A DNA stretch of 64,000 bases, from assembly GCF_022347545.1 (NCBI RefSeq), contig NZ_JAKREW010000003.1, forward strand, positions 124,001-188,000, in the 5' to 3' direction. A program made the translations under genes and the position numbers. Of this stretch, positions 18,394 to 30,278 are shown one piece after another (within the stretch, counting starts at the first letter, position 1; each line of letters begins with the position of its first letter). The notes under the pieces are model-generated. The model ran no database searches and was not told the origin of the DNA. It saw nothing but the letters and a program-made list of their open reading frames with translations. Source of the DNA: Terribium retamae (GTDB lineage Bacteria; Pseudomonadota; Alphaproteobacteria; Rhizobiales; Rhizobiaceae).

Positions 18394-18463
18394 TAGAGCA
18401 ATTCCAGGAAAAGCGTGCAGCGGTTTTCCGTCCGGAATTGCGTAAAACAAAGAGCTAGAGCGG
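18394..18463. repeat. Dispersed rhizobial repeat, copy A
   Basis: A 70-base element with nested complementarity: GCAATTCC and GGAATTGC (18398-18405, 18434-18441) flank GGAAAA and TTTTCC around a GTGCAGCGG centre, followed by GTAAAACAAAGAGCTAGAGCGG. The core pattern AAAG-GTGCAGCGGTTTT and AAAACAAAGA recurs in two other copies in this window (43559-43629 and 47433-47519, both in the opposite orientation). Its end overlaps and supplies the stop codon of the minus-strand amidohydrolase gene. Confidence 0.85.
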
Positions 18464-19252
18464 CCCGGTGCGCGAGCCGAACATCTTCACCGCCTGTATA
18501 TCGGGACGACGATTGACCGCGTCAACGATCGGGGCCAGCCGTTCTGCCCAGGCAACTGCGCCGCCTGTGTCGGCGATCAGGTCCTGGCGAATCTCGATCA
18601 GGGCGTGCGCGAAACCATTCACGATTGCGTGGCGGAACATGGTGTCGCCGCGCAGGGCGCCATCGTAGGGCTCGTTGTCGCCGACGACGAGATCCTTGTC
18701 CGCAGCCAGTGCTTCGATGATCGCGCGCGGAGCGCGGTGGTCAAGATCCCACAAGATGCCGACGTGCCAGGGTCTTGCGCGGCCCTGCATGACCGGAGTG
18801 AAGGAGTGGACCGAGAAGATGAAAGGCGCGCGCCCCGATTCCCTTGCTACCGAGGCGACGACAGCGGCGACGGCGTCATGATAAGGGCGGTAGAAGCGCT
18901 CCAGCCGCTTTTCACGTTCCTCGGCCGGCATCGGGTAGTTACCCGGCACGACGGTGCCGTCATAAAGCTGGCGGATCAAGGTGGGGTCGTCTTCGCCCCT
19001 GTTTGGATCGATCAGAAGCCGTGAGAAATTGGCAAGCACTGCCGGCACGTCGAGCAGGGCGGCCAACTCGCGCGTTACTGCCTCGACACCGATATCGTAG
19101 GCGATATGACGTTCGAATTCAGCTGCCGGCAGGCCGAGCGCGCCATATTCCTCCGGCAAATCGCGCCGGGCGTGGTCGGCCACCAGCACAATGCCGCGAC
19201 TACGGTCGCCTTCGATCAGATCAAACGGCGCAAAAACTGTGGATCGGGTCAT
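18455..19252 (-). CDS. N-formylglutamate amidohydrolase family protein
   Basis: A zinc-dependent amidohydrolase of about 265 residues related to HutG, which frees glutamate from N-formylglutamate in histidine breakdown. Motifs include VLVADHARRDLPEEY near the N-terminus (metal ligand region), HIAYDIGVEAVTREL, FSRLLIDPNRGEDDP and FSVHSFTPVMQG. No other hut gene is nearby, so the physiological substrate may differ. The frame is open up to 19396; the ATG at 19252 begins just before the conserved fold and gives the usual length. The stop codon lies in the adjoining dispersed repeat, so the extreme C-terminus (SRTGPL) may have been altered by repeat insertion. Confidence 0.8.
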   Translation of the reverse strand: MTRSTVFAPFDLIEGDRSRGIVLVADHARRDLPEEYGALGLPAAEFERHIAYDIGVEAVTRELAALLDVPAVLANFSRLLIDPNRGEDDPTLIRQLYDGTVVPGNYPMPAEEREKRLERFYRPYHDAVAAVVASVARESGRAPFIFSVHSFTPVMQGRARPWHVGILWDLDHRAPRAIIEALAADKDLVVGDNEPYDGALRGDTMFRHAIVNGFAHALIEIRQDLIADTGGAVAWAERLAPIVDAVNRRPDIQAVKMFGSRTGPL

Positions 19253-19392
19253 GGCACGGGGAAAATCAAGCGGTGGCGTCTCGAGGCGGGATGGTAACGT
19301 GATCCCATGAAGCGGAAGTCCGCGCAATGCCGTTGTTTGGTCAAGGTTTTTGCGAAAAACTTTCATCCTCCGGCATAGCATGCGCCGGCTTG

Positions 19393-19409
19393 CCAATTAA
19401 ATCGATTGG
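19393..19409. promoter_or_regulatory. AATCGATT site upstream of DUF1036-pyk
   Basis: CCAATTAAATCGATTGG contains the CG-centred palindrome AATCGATT (19400-19407) within an inverted CCAAT-N7-ATTGG. It lies 20 bases upstream of a TTGACA hexamer (19429-19434) and about 90 bases before the DUF1036 start. The same AATCGATT core stands in the promoter regions of fbaB and tkt. I infer a shared operator of LacI type; this is untested. Confidence 0.55.
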
Positions 19410-19498
19410 ATTCACAGTAGGGCGCGCGTTGACATGCGCCCGGACATCTTCGAAAAGGGCGCCTGATCATGCAAGTTTCACTCAGCGAGGGGTCTCGA

Positions 19499-19999
19499 AT
19501 GGCATCCGCCAGCCGGCAGCGTAGGCGAAAGGGCATCGCCCTCTTGCTGCCGCTGCTCGTCCTGTTCGCGGCTCCCTTGGTGATGGCTTCTCCAGCCAGG
19601 GCCGATTTCCGGGTCTGCAACGCTACCCAGAATCTGGTCGGCGTCGGCATCGGTTATCGCGCCAAGACGGGCTGGATCACCGAGGGCTGGTGGCACATCG
19701 AAGGTTCGACCTGCAAGACGCTGATCGAGGGCCCGCTGTCATCGAGGTTTTATTATCTCTATGCAGAAGATGCCGAGCGTGGCGGCCGTTGGGATGGTCC
19801 GATCTCGATGTGCGTGGCCGAGAAGGAATTCAAGATTGCCGGCGTAACCGATTGCGTCGCCCGGGGCTTTCAGCGCGCCGGATTCCAGGAATACGACACA
19901 GGCGAGCAGGGAAGCTGGATGGTCCAGCTGACCGAGCAGCCCACTGCGGATGGCGGTACCCCGGCCGCTCCGCCAAGCAATGGTCAGAACAGTCAATGA
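19499..19999 (+). CDS. DUF1036 family secreted protein, coupled to pyk
   Basis: An exported protein of about 166 residues with one DUF1036 domain, function unknown. The signal peptide has a basic start (MASASRQRRRKG), a hydrophobic core (IALLLPLLVLFAAPLVMA) and a likely cleavage after ARA. The mature domain begins DFRVCNATQNLVGVGIGYR and carries paired cysteines (FRVCN, STCK, MCVAE, TDCVARG) that could form disulfides in the periplasm. An ATG at 19469 is also in frame, but GAGGGG precedes the one at 19499. Its TGA overlaps the ATG of pyk (ATGA), so the two are translationally coupled. Confidence 0.82.
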   Translation: MASASRQRRRKGIALLLPLLVLFAAPLVMASPARADFRVCNATQNLVGVGIGYRAKTGWITEGWWHIEGSTCKTLIEGPLSSRFYYLYAEDAERGGRWDGPISMCVAEKEFKIAGVTDCVARGFQRAGFQEYDTGEQGSWMVQLTEQPTADGGTPAAPPSNGQNSQ

Positions 20000-21426
20000 G
20001 ACGCAGCCGCAAGGTCAAGATCCTAGCCACCATCGGTCCCGCTTCCTCCGAGGAAGCGATGCTGAAGAAGCTCTTCGAGGCAGGCGCGGACGTGTTCCGC
20101 ATCAATATGAGCCATGCCGATCATGACCTGATGCGTACGCTTGTCGGCCGTATCCGCTCGGTGGAAGCCGCTGTCGGCCGCCCGATCGGCATCCTGGCCG
20201 ATCTGCAAGGACCGAAGCTGCGTGTCGGCAAATTCGTCAACGGCAAGGAAGAACTGAAGGTTGGCCAGACTTTCACCTTGGACGACAATCCGGAACTCGG
20301 CGATTCCAACCGCGTTCACCTGCCGCATCCCGAAATCCTGCGCTCAGTCGCCGTCGGCGACCGGTTGCTGATCGACGACGGCAAGGTCGAGCTGAAGGCC
20401 GTGAAGGTCGACGGCCGTTCGATCGTCGCCACCGTGGTGGTGGGCACGAAGATTTCCGACAAGAAGGGCGTGTCGCTGCCCGATACCGAACTGCCTGTCG
20501 GCGCGCTGACCGAGAAGGATCGCGCCGATCTCGATGCCGTATTGGCGGCCGGTGTCGACTGGGTTGCGCTTTCTTTCATCCAGCGCCCTGAGGATCTCGC
20601 AGAGGCGCGCAAGATCGCACGCGGCCGGGCGTTGCTGCTTTCCAAGATCGAGAAGCCGCAGGCCGTGGCACGACTGGCCGAGATCATCGAATTGTCCGAC
20701 GCGCTGATGGTGGCGCGTGGCGATCTCGGTGTCGAACTGCCGCTGGAAGCGGTGCCGGGCATCCAAAAGCAGATCACCCGCGCGGCGCGCCGTGCCGGCA
20801 AGCCGGTAGTGGTAGCAACGCAAATGCTGGAATCAATGATTTCCGCACCGGTGCCGACCCGCGCCGAAGTGTCCGACGTGGCGACCGCCGTTTTCGAAGG
20901 GGCCGATGCCATCATGCTATCGGCCGAATCCGCCGCCGGTTCCTATCCGGTCGAAGCGGTGGCCACCATGAACCGCATCGCCGAACGCGTCGAACGCGAC
21001 CCGACCTATGCCGGTATCATCAACGCCCAGCGCTCCGAGCCGGAGGCGACAGGCGCCGACGCCATCTCGCTGGCCGCCCGCGAGATCGCCGAGACGCTCA
21101 AGCTTTCGGCGATCGTCACCTACACCGCTTCCGGCACGACGGGCCTGCGCGCTGCCCGCGAACGGCCGCAGGTGCCGATCATCGCACTGTCGCCGATCCT
21201 TGCCACTGCGCGGCGTCTTTCGCTGCTGTGGGGCACGCATTGCGTGGTTTCGGAAGATGCGACCGATCTCGACGACATGGTCGATCGCGCCTGCCGCATC
21301 GCTTCCGAGCAGGGCTTCGGCAAGGCGGGAGACCGCATCATCATCACGGCCGGCGTGCCGTTGAGGACGCCAGGCTCCACCAACATGCTGCGGATTGCGT
21401 ATCTCGGCTCAGATGTGAGGCAGTGA
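19996..21426 (+). CDS. pyk: Pyruvate kinase
   Basis: Catalyses phosphoenolpyruvate + ADP to pyruvate + ATP, the last step of glycolysis. The product of 476 residues opens RRSRKVKILATIGPASS, the family start, with FRINMSHADHD in the active site, LLSKIEKPQAV containing the catalytic lysine and glutamate, and DALMVARGDLGVELPLE. The C-terminal regulatory domain ends near LRIAYLG. The start codon overlaps the stop of the DUF1036 gene, so expression probably depends on that promoter, which bears the AATCGATT motif. Identity is certain. Confidence 0.96.
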   Translation: MRRSRKVKILATIGPASSEEAMLKKLFEAGADVFRINMSHADHDLMRTLVGRIRSVEAAVGRPIGILADLQGPKLRVGKFVNGKEELKVGQTFTLDDNPELGDSNRVHLPHPEILRSVAVGDRLLIDDGKVELKAVKVDGRSIVATVVVGTKISDKKGVSLPDTELPVGALTEKDRADLDAVLAAGVDWVALSFIQRPEDLAEARKIARGRALLLSKIEKPQAVARLAEIIELSDALMVARGDLGVELPLEAVPGIQKQITRAARRAGKPVVVATQMLESMISAPVPTRAEVSDVATAVFEGADAIMLSAESAAGSYPVEAVATMNRIAERVERDPTYAGIINAQRSEPEATGADAISLAAREIAETLKLSAIVTYTASGTTGLRAARERPQVPIIALSPILATARRLSLLWGTHCVVSEDATDLDDMVDRACRIASEQGFGKAGDRIIITAGVPLRTPGSTNMLRIAYLGSDVRQ

Positions 21427-21429
21427 AGA

Positions 21430-21513
21430 TTGAGGGAGTAGTGAGATAGCCAGTCGCGAGATAGTGACAGAGATTTCCCCTATTCACTACTCGCTATCTC
21501 GCTACTCCCTCAA
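21430..21513. repeat. Long inverted repeat between pyk and convergent TPR gene
   Basis: Arms of 21 bases, TTGAGGGAGTAGTGAGATAG plus C at 21430-21450 and its complement at 21493-21513, match at 20 of 21 positions around a 42-base centre. The centre itself repeats GCGAGATAGTGA and TCACTACTCGCTATCTCG, so the element is a nested array of the words GTAGTGAG and GATAG. It overlaps the stop codon of the minus-strand TPR gene. It could serve as a bidirectional terminator and has the look of a dispersed intergenic repeat. Confidence 0.8.
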
Positions 21514-22094
21514 ATCGCTTCTCCCGCCAACTCCTCCGACAGCTTCGACACCTGGTCCTGCGCGTTGCGCAGCATCGGGTAGAGGTCGAGCACCTTCTGC
21601 CAGGCGTCGAGAGCCGCCTGTTTGCGGCCGGTCTCCATCATGATCTGGGCGATGCCCGACAGAGCGCCGAAATGGCGTGGCTCCAGTTCCAGCGCCTGCT
21701 CGATATCAGCCATAGACTTGGCATAGTTCTTCATCAGGAAATGCGCGGTCGCACGGCGATTCCAGCCCTCGGCATATTTGGGCTGCAGCGTCACCACCTG
21801 ATCAAGGAAGTCGAGCGCCACGTCGAACTTCTTGTCCTCGATGGCTTTCTGCGACCATTGCATCATCAGGTCGACCGATGCGCTGCCGGAGCGATTCCAT
21901 TCATTCCAGATGCGGCCGGCGACAAGCTCGGCCGACCTTGGACTGCGCGCGTGTTTGAGATCGGAGAAAAGCTGGTCGACGCGCTGTTCGCGCGTCTGCG
22001 CTAGCGCAGGCTTGGCGGCATTGTCGGCCGCGTTGACCGACATCGGCGAGAGGGAGAGAGAAAAAGCCGTACAAACGGCAAACAACGTCCGCAT
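21510..22094 (-). CDS. Exported tetratricopeptide repeat protein
   Basis: A periplasmic protein of 194 residues. A signal peptide (MRTLFAVCTAFSLSLSPMSVNA/AD) is followed by a helical N-terminal part and two to three TPR units around residues 85-180, with the pattern KFDVALDFLDQVVTLQPKYAEGWNRR reduced here to its hallmark YAEGWNRRATAHFLMKNYAK, then DIEQALELEPRHFGALSG. TPR proteins mount other proteins; the partner is not known. The gene is alone between pyk, convergent on its 3' side, and rpmJ. Its stop lies in an inverted repeat. Confidence 0.8.
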   Translation of the reverse strand: MRTLFAVCTAFSLSLSPMSVNAADNAAKPALAQTREQRVDQLFSDLKHARSPRSAELVAGRIWNEWNRSGSASVDLMMQWSQKAIEDKKFDVALDFLDQVVTLQPKYAEGWNRRATAHFLMKNYAKSMADIEQALELEPRHFGALSGIAQIMMETGRKQAALDAWQKVLDLYPMLRNAQDQVSKLSEELAGEAI

Positions 22095-22186
22095 GCCCGG
22101 ATTCTATCTCCGGGATGCCGGACGTTCAAACTGAATCTGAGTTCAGCCTCATCAAGCGGCGCCTATCAATACGCGCCACAGCAGGA

Positions 22187-22312
22187 TCAGCCCTGACGTG
22201 CCTTGTAGCGCGGGGCGGTCTTGTTGATGATGTAGATGCGGCCCTTGCGGCGGACCAGGCGGTTGTCACGGTGACGCGCCTTGAGCGCCTTGAGCGAATT
22301 CTTGATCTTCAT
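22187..22312 (-). CDS. rpmJ: 50S ribosomal protein L36 (bL36), zinc-free type
   Basis: A 41-residue ribosomal protein of the large subunit: it starts [17 protein letters not shown] and has VVRRKG-type core [14 protein letters not shown]. The four zinc ligands (Cys and His) of the classical form are absent, as in the YkgO type normal for alphaproteobacteria, so the protein is zinc-independent. The open frame runs to 22414, but the ATG at 22312 gives the standard length. Two hairpins precede it on the minus strand. It follows purEK in the same direction but probably has its own promoter. Confidence 0.92.
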   Translation of the reverse strand: MKIKNSLKALKARHRDNRLVRRKGRIYIINKTAPRYKARQG

Positions 22313-22357
22313 GGTCTTGCCCGTCGGTATTAGCCCGGTTTCGGGCTGAACTTGAAA

Positions 22358-22377
22358 GGCGCGCCCGAAGACGCGCC
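22358..22377 (-). terminator. Hairpins between purK and rpmJ
   Basis: GGCGCG-CCCGAAGA-CGCGCC (22358-22377) and, 11 bases further on, AGCCCG-GTTT-CGGGCT (22332-22347) form two small stems in the leader of rpmJ. Either could end purEK transcription or fold in the rpmJ leader as a control element. The T-runs are short (CTTTC), so termination is only likely. Confidence 0.4.
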
Positions 22378-22444
22378 CTGTTGCGATCGGCTCATACCGG
22401 GGTGCCCCGTGCATGTCAACCTCGCAGGCGGCTTGATCACGCTT

Positions 22445-23524
22445 TCAGCCGGCGAATGGGCGTATGCGGGTGAAGTGCCCCATCTTGCGCCCCGACCGGG
22501 CTTCAGCCTTGCCGTAGAGATGCAGCATCAGGTCAGGTTCGGCGAGCAATGCCGGCACTTGATCGATGTCGTGCCCGATCAGGTTTTGCATGACGCAATC
22601 CGAGTGCCGGCCGGCATCGCCAAGCGGCAAACCGGCGACGGCACGGATGTGCTGTTCGAACTGCGAAACCGTGCAGGCGGCCTCCGTCCAATGTCCGGAA
22701 TTGTGAACGCGCGGAGCCATTTCATTGGCAAGAAGGCTACCGTCGGGGAGCACGAAGAACTCGATGCCGATGACGCCGACATAGTCGAGTGCCGTGATGA
22801 TTGTCATTGCCGCCTGCTTGGCCGCATCCGCAGTGGCAACCGATATTCCGGACGGTACTGTCGAAGTGTGCAGGATGCCGTCGCGGTGCACGTTGCGGGC
22901 CGGGTCATAGACGGCGAGAGCGCCATCGGCACCGCGTGCGGCGATGATGGAGATTTCGTAGTCGAAGGCGATCAGCGCTTCAAGGATCAAGGGAACGTCG
23001 CCCATCGCCCTGTAGGTGCCCTCTATGTCCCTAACGCCACGCAGCACGCGCTGACCCTTGCCATCGTAACCGAGGCGCCTGGTTTTCAGCACGCCGTCGC
23101 CGCCGAAAGCGTCGAGCGCGGCGGCAAGGTCGGCATCATTGTCGACGGCGCGGAACGCTGCGGTCGCAACGCCGACATCGTTGAGGAACTGCTTTTCGAT
23201 CACACGGTCCTGGGCCACTTGCAACGCTCGTGCCGAGGGCCGTACGGGCCGTGTGGCGGAAAGCGTTTCGGCGGCGATAACCGGAACATTCTCGAATTCG
23301 TAAGTCACCACCGCGCAGGCGTCGGCAAGTTCGGCAAGGGCGGACGGATCGTCATAAGCCGCCACGATCTGCCGGTTGGCAACCTGGGCTGCAGGACAAT
23401 CCGGTTGCGGTTCGAGGATGATGGTCCGGTAGCCGAGTTTGGCTGCCGCCATTGCCAGCATGCGGCCAAGCTGACCGCCACCGATGATGCCGATGACAGA
23501 ACCTGCGGAAAGAGCTGCGGTCAC
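22445..23524 (-). CDS. purK: 5-(carboxyamino)imidazole ribonucleotide synthase
   Basis: ATP-dependent enzyme of purine synthesis that makes N5-CAIR from AIR and bicarbonate. The 359-residue ATP-grasp protein starts [20 protein letters not shown], with [13 protein letters not shown] the usual N-terminal motif, and has the ATP-grasp segments [15 protein letters not shown] and [16 protein letters not shown]. The start is a GTG at 23524 whose sequence GTGA also holds the TGA of purE, so the pair is coupled by a 4-base overlap. Identity is certain. Confidence 0.95.
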   Translation of the reverse strand: MTAALSAGSVIGIIGGGQLGRMLAMAAAKLGYRTIILEPQPDCPAAQVANRQIVAAYDDPSALAELADACAVVTYEFENVPVIAAETLSATRPVRPSARALQVAQDRVIEKQFLNDVGVATAAFRAVDNDADLAAALDAFGGDGVLKTRRLGYDGKGQRVLRGVRDIEGTYRAMGDVPLILEALIAFDYEISIIAARGADGALAVYDPARNVHRDGILHTSTVPSGISVATADAAKQAAMTIITALDYVGVIGIEFFVLPDGSLLANEMAPRVHNSGHWTEAACTVSQFEQHIRAVAGLPLGDAGRHSDCVMQNLIGHDIDQVPALLAEPDLMLHLYGKAEARSGRKMGHFTRIRPFAG

Positions 23525-24018
23525 GGCTGGTCCACCGGCTCCACGGCGACCCGGGCGGTCTGGCCGGCGCGCCAGCCATCCAGCCGTTCGGCTAAAGCCT
23601 TGTCGTTGAGGGCAAGTACAGCCGCAGCCAGCAACGCTGCATTTGCCGCACCCGCCTTGCCGATTGCCAGTGTGCCCACCGGGATGCCGGCCGGCATCTG
23701 CACGATGGAAAGCAGCGAATCCTGGCCCGACAGCGCCTTCGATTCCACCGGCACGCCGAACACCGGCAAGGAGGTCATTGCGGCGGTCATTCCGGGTAGG
23801 TGAGCGGCGCCGCCGGCGCCGGCGATGATCACCTTATAACCCGCGGCTTTGGCGCCTTTGGCGAATTCATAGAGCCGATCCGGCGTGCGATGGGCCGAAA
23901 CGATCAGCGCCTTGTGCGGAATTTCCAGCACCTCCAGCAATTCCGCGGCGTGCCGCATGGTCGCCCAGTCGGACTGGCTACCCATGATGATGGCGACATC
24001 GACTTCGTGCGCGGCCAA
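23521..24018 (-). CDS. purE: N5-carboxyaminoimidazole ribonucleotide mutase
   Basis: Rearranges N5-CAIR to CAIR in purine synthesis, acting after PurK. The 165-residue protein shows [12 protein letters not shown], the substrate-binding [11 protein letters not shown] and the loop [15 protein letters not shown]. There is no in-frame ATG before the conserved fold; translation most likely starts at the TTG at 24018, which has GGGGAGAG about 8 bases upstream. It overlaps purK by 4 bases. The weak TTG start may keep the amount of the enzyme low. Confidence 0.94.
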   Translation of the reverse strand: MAAHEVDVAIIMGSQSDWATMRHAAELLEVLEIPHKALIVSAHRTPDRLYEFAKGAKAAGYKVIIAGAGGAAHLPGMTAAMTSLPVFGVPVESKALSGQDSLLSIVQMPAGIPVGTLAIGKAGAANAALLAAAVLALNDKALAERLDGWRAGQTARVAVEPVDQP

Positions 24019-24097
24019 ATTGCTCTCCCCGGCGACAAAAAGGCGAGGTAGCGGAATTTGCCTTGTGGGGCAAGGATTGCGGTGGCGTCAGCAGTGC

Positions 24098-24301
24098 TCA
24101 GGCGATGATATCGGGAATGATGCGATCTTCAAGCGCACTCAGCCGGTCCTTGAGCGCCAGCTTCTTCTTCTTCATGCGCTGTATCTGCAGAGGGTCGCAG
24201 CCCGTGGCGATCATCGCATTGATGGCCGCGTCGAAATCGGCATGTTCCTGCTTCAAGCGTGCAAACTCGAGACGAATCTCGGCCTGTTCCTGTTCCGACA
24301 T
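24098..24301 (-). CDS. YdcH/DUF465 family small protein, copy 1
   Basis: A 67-residue coiled-coil protein. It begins MSEQEQAEIRLEFARLKQEH, with the basic segment IQRMKKKKLALKDRLSALED near the C-terminus; the motif LKxxKLxLKDxL is the DUF465 signature. Function is unknown. The open frame continues to 24388, but the ATG at 24301 begins at the conserved part and has GGTGG upstream. A paralogue is encoded 230 bases away on the opposite strand, so the two are a divergent pair sharing one promoter region. Confidence 0.8.
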   Translation of the reverse strand: MSEQEQAEIRLEFARLKQEHADFDAAINAMIATGCDPLQIQRMKKKKLALKDRLSALEDRIIPDIIA

Positions 24302-24533
24302 ATCCACCGTTCTGCTGGCTCCGGCGCCCATGCGCGCCTGATGGGCGGGGGCCGCCGACCTTCGCCAGCGGCGCGAACGCATTATCACATTTCATGACGC
24401 GGTGGAATGCTACCACATGGTATTCGACAAGGCGAAGTAATGGTGGCACACTGTCATCTGGCCGTCACGCGGGCGCCCGCGGTGGACGTCGTGCGTCGGT
24501 CGCTGGCAAGGAATATGAAAGGGAGAACCATTC

Positions 24534-24713
24534 ATGTCTCTAGCGTCCCATCTTGAAGAGCTTCAGCGGAAACACAGCGACATCGAACGCGAGATCGATG
24601 ACGCGCTGCTGCATCCGTCGGTGGACGATCTTGAAATCGTATGCCTCAAGCGACGCAAGCTGGCCATTAAGGACGAAATGGAAAAACTGAAGGCGAGACC
24701 TTCAACGCACTAA
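24534..24713 (+). CDS. YdcH/DUF465 family small protein, copy 2
   Basis: A 59-residue protein missed by length cutoffs: MSLASHLEELQRKHSDIERE, then IDDALLHPSVDDLEIVCLKR and RKLAIKDEMEKLKARPSTH. The order of heptads and the ending RRKLAIKDEMEKLK are those of DUF465. The ATG at 24534 has GGGAGAA at the right spacing and the frame closes at TAA 24711-24713. It diverges from copy 1. Two hairpins follow it. Function unknown; presence of two diverged members side by side suggests an ancient duplication or heteromeric partners. Confidence 0.82.
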   Translation: MSLASHLEELQRKHSDIEREIDDALLHPSVDDLEIVCLKRRKLAIKDEMEKLKARPSTH

Positions 24714-24728
24714 AATCGGTCCCAGAAT

Positions 24729-24773
24729 CGGCACGACCGTGCCGAAGTGCTCCCGGCGGCGCATAGCCGCCGG
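24729..24773 (+). terminator. Tandem hairpins after the second YdcH gene
   Basis: CGGCAC-GACC-GTGCCG at 24729-24744 and CCGGCGGC-GCATA-GCCGCCGG at 24753-24773 follow the stop codon by 15 bases. No long T-run follows, so termination strength is uncertain. The region from here to ispG (about 200 bases) shows no gene; a TTGACA at about 24916-24921 might be part of the ispG promoter. Confidence 0.5.
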
Positions 24774-24893
24774 CCAGAGCCTTTCAAGTATCCCTCTGAG
24801 CGTGTCACTTGGTGGGGATATGGGATTCACCCACAATTTCGCTGTTGCTGCCGCGTGACAGGCGGTGGAAGCTGCTGTTGTATGGCAATTTGA

Positions 24894-26231
<1,338 letters not shown>

Positions 26232-26236
26232 CGCCG

Positions 26237-27100
26237 ATGCGGCGTCTGGCCGGAATTGCACTGTCGATTGCGTCGGCGTTGCTGGCGTCCTCGCCGGTCG
26301 AAGCCGATCCTCCGCATACGCGTTCGGCGCAAAAGCGCCTCATCGGCCGCGTCTGCGACCTCATCGAAGCTCAGGCAACAGAGCAAGGGTTGCCCAAGGA
26401 ATTTTTCGCGCGGCTGATCTGGAAAGAAAGCCGCTTCGATCCGAACGCGGTGAGCCCGGCCGGTGCGGAAGGCATTGCGCAGTTCATGCCGGGAACGGCC
26501 AAGATGAGGGGCCTCGCAAACTCCTTCGACATCGAGCAGGCCATACCGGCATCCGCAAAATACCTTTCGGAACTGAAAGTCGGTTTCGGCAATCTGGGGC
26601 TTGCCGCCGCAGCCTACAATGCCGGCGAGAACAGGGTAGCGCGCTGGCTTGGCTCCGGCGGGTTCCTGCCGCTGGAAACGGAAGAGTATGTGCTCGACGT
26701 GATGGGCGAGCCGGCTGACAAATTCTCCGACAAAGCCTATGCGGGCGTGGTGCTGCCTCTCGATCCCAAGCAGCAGAATTTTTCCATCGCCTGCCGGCGG
26801 CTTCCGGTGAGCAAAGCAACGACAGTGCCGATGGCGGCGGTGCATGTTAAGCCCTGGGGCGTACAGGTGGCGGGCAACTTCCGCCGTTCTGCTGCCGTGC
26901 GGCAATGGCAGCGGGTGCAGGCACGCTTTCCCGCGATACTCGCCGATGTGGAGCCGGTTGTCAGCCGCGTGCGCACGCCGATGGGGCGGCGTGGTGTCTA
27001 TGCCGTGCGCATTGGTGCCGACGACCGCAAGGCGGCCCATGCGATCTGCGACAAACTGCACAGCGTTGGCGGCTCATGCGTGGTGCTCAGGAACAGATAG
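26237..27100 (+). CDS. Periplasmic lytic transglycosylase with SPOR domain
   Basis: A murein-cleaving enzyme exported by a signal peptide (MRRLAGIALSIASALLAS, residues 1-23). The SLT domain (about residues 40-165) shows FFARLIWKESRFDPNAVSP with the catalytic Glu, GAEGIAQFMPGTA and AAAYNAGENRVARWL. The C-terminal part (about residues 210-287) has the repeat layout of a SPOR domain, which binds denuded peptidoglycan at the septum. It starts 5 bases after ispG and is followed after 17 bases by a methyltransferase gene, so it is probably in the same operon. Confidence 0.87.
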   Translation: MRRLAGIALSIASALLASSPVEADPPHTRSAQKRLIGRVCDLIEAQATEQGLPKEFFARLIWKESRFDPNAVSPAGAEGIAQFMPGTAKMRGLANSFDIEQAIPASAKYLSELKVGFGNLGLAAAAYNAGENRVARWLGSGGFLPLETEEYVLDVMGEPADKFSDKAYAGVVLPLDPKQQNFSIACRRLPVSKATTVPMAAVHVKPWGVQVAGNFRRSAAVRQWQRVQARFPAILADVEPVVSRVRTPMGRRGVYAVRIGADDRKAAHAICDKLHSVGGSCVVLRNR

Positions 27101-27117
27101 CAGCTGGGTGAAGCCAA

Positions 27118-27855
27118 GTGACCGTCGACCTTCTCTATAACGACCCGGCCCTTGTCGACTTCTATGATCTGGTCAACACCGGTGATGCCGAGCTCAAGCG
27201 TTGTCTCGCATTGGCGGGCGATGCGCGCTCGGTGCTCGATCTTGGCTGCGGCACTGGCCAGTTGGCTGTGGCGTTCGCCGAGGGTCGCGCGGTGGTCGGC
27301 GTCGATCCGGCAGGCGCGATGCTCGACGTGGCGCGCAGGCGATCAGGTGGCGATAAAGTCGAATGGATCGAAGCCGATGCCCGCTCCGTCAGGCTTGGAC
27401 GCCGCTTCGATCTGGTTGTCCTGACGGGGCACGCTTTCCAGGTGTTCTTGAGTCGACAAGATCGACAGGCCGTGTTCGCAACCATTGCAGCGCATCTTGC
27501 GCCGAACGGACACTTTCTTTTCGACAGTCGCAATCCGGCGATCGAAGCTTGGCGCGAATGGACCCCTGAGCGTTCTGAAGAAATGGTGGACCACCCCCGC
27601 TTCGGGATGGTCAAGAGTTGGTACGATGCCCGTATGGAAGCAGACGGGATCGTCGCCTACCGGACCTGGTACGAGATCGCTGCGACAGGCCAGATACTGA
27701 CGGCGGAATCGAAAATCGCTTTTCCGTCGAAGGAAGACATCGCCGCTGGCATCGAAGCAGCGGATCTCTTCGCCGAACGCTGGTTCGGTGACTGGGACGG
27801 TGGGCCGTGGACGCCGGCCTCACGCGAGATCATCCCGTTCGGCCGGCTCCGATAG
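27118..27855 (+). CDS. Class I SAM-dependent methyltransferase
   Basis: A methyltransferase of 245 residues with unknown substrate. The SAM-binding motif I is SVLDLGCGTGQLAVAFA (residues about 38-54), followed by motif II VVGVDPAGAMLDVARRR and the acidic VEWIEADARSV. Translation seems to begin with a GTG at 27118; no ATG lies upstream of the fold in this frame. It is the last gene of the ispG cluster and converges on the histidine kinase with 13 bases between the stops. Tandem order suggests co-transcription with the lytic transglycosylase. Confidence 0.82.
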   Translation: MTVDLLYNDPALVDFYDLVNTGDAELKRCLALAGDARSVLDLGCGTGQLAVAFAEGRAVVGVDPAGAMLDVARRRSGGDKVEWIEADARSVRLGRRFDLVVLTGHAFQVFLSRQDRQAVFATIAAHLAPNGHFLFDSRNPAIEAWREWTPERSEEMVDHPRFGMVKSWYDARMEADGIVAYRTWYEIAATGQILTAESKIAFPSKEDIAAGIEAADLFAERWFGDWDGGPWTPASREIIPFGRLR

Positions 27856-27868
27856 TCAGGTCGAATAG

Positions 27869-30199
<2,331 letters not shown>

Positions 30200-30278
30200 G
30201 CGTAACCCCAACCCATACGCATTTTAACGGCCGGGATTACGCTCTATTACCATTAAGATTTCGTTCCAGAGCGAACGC

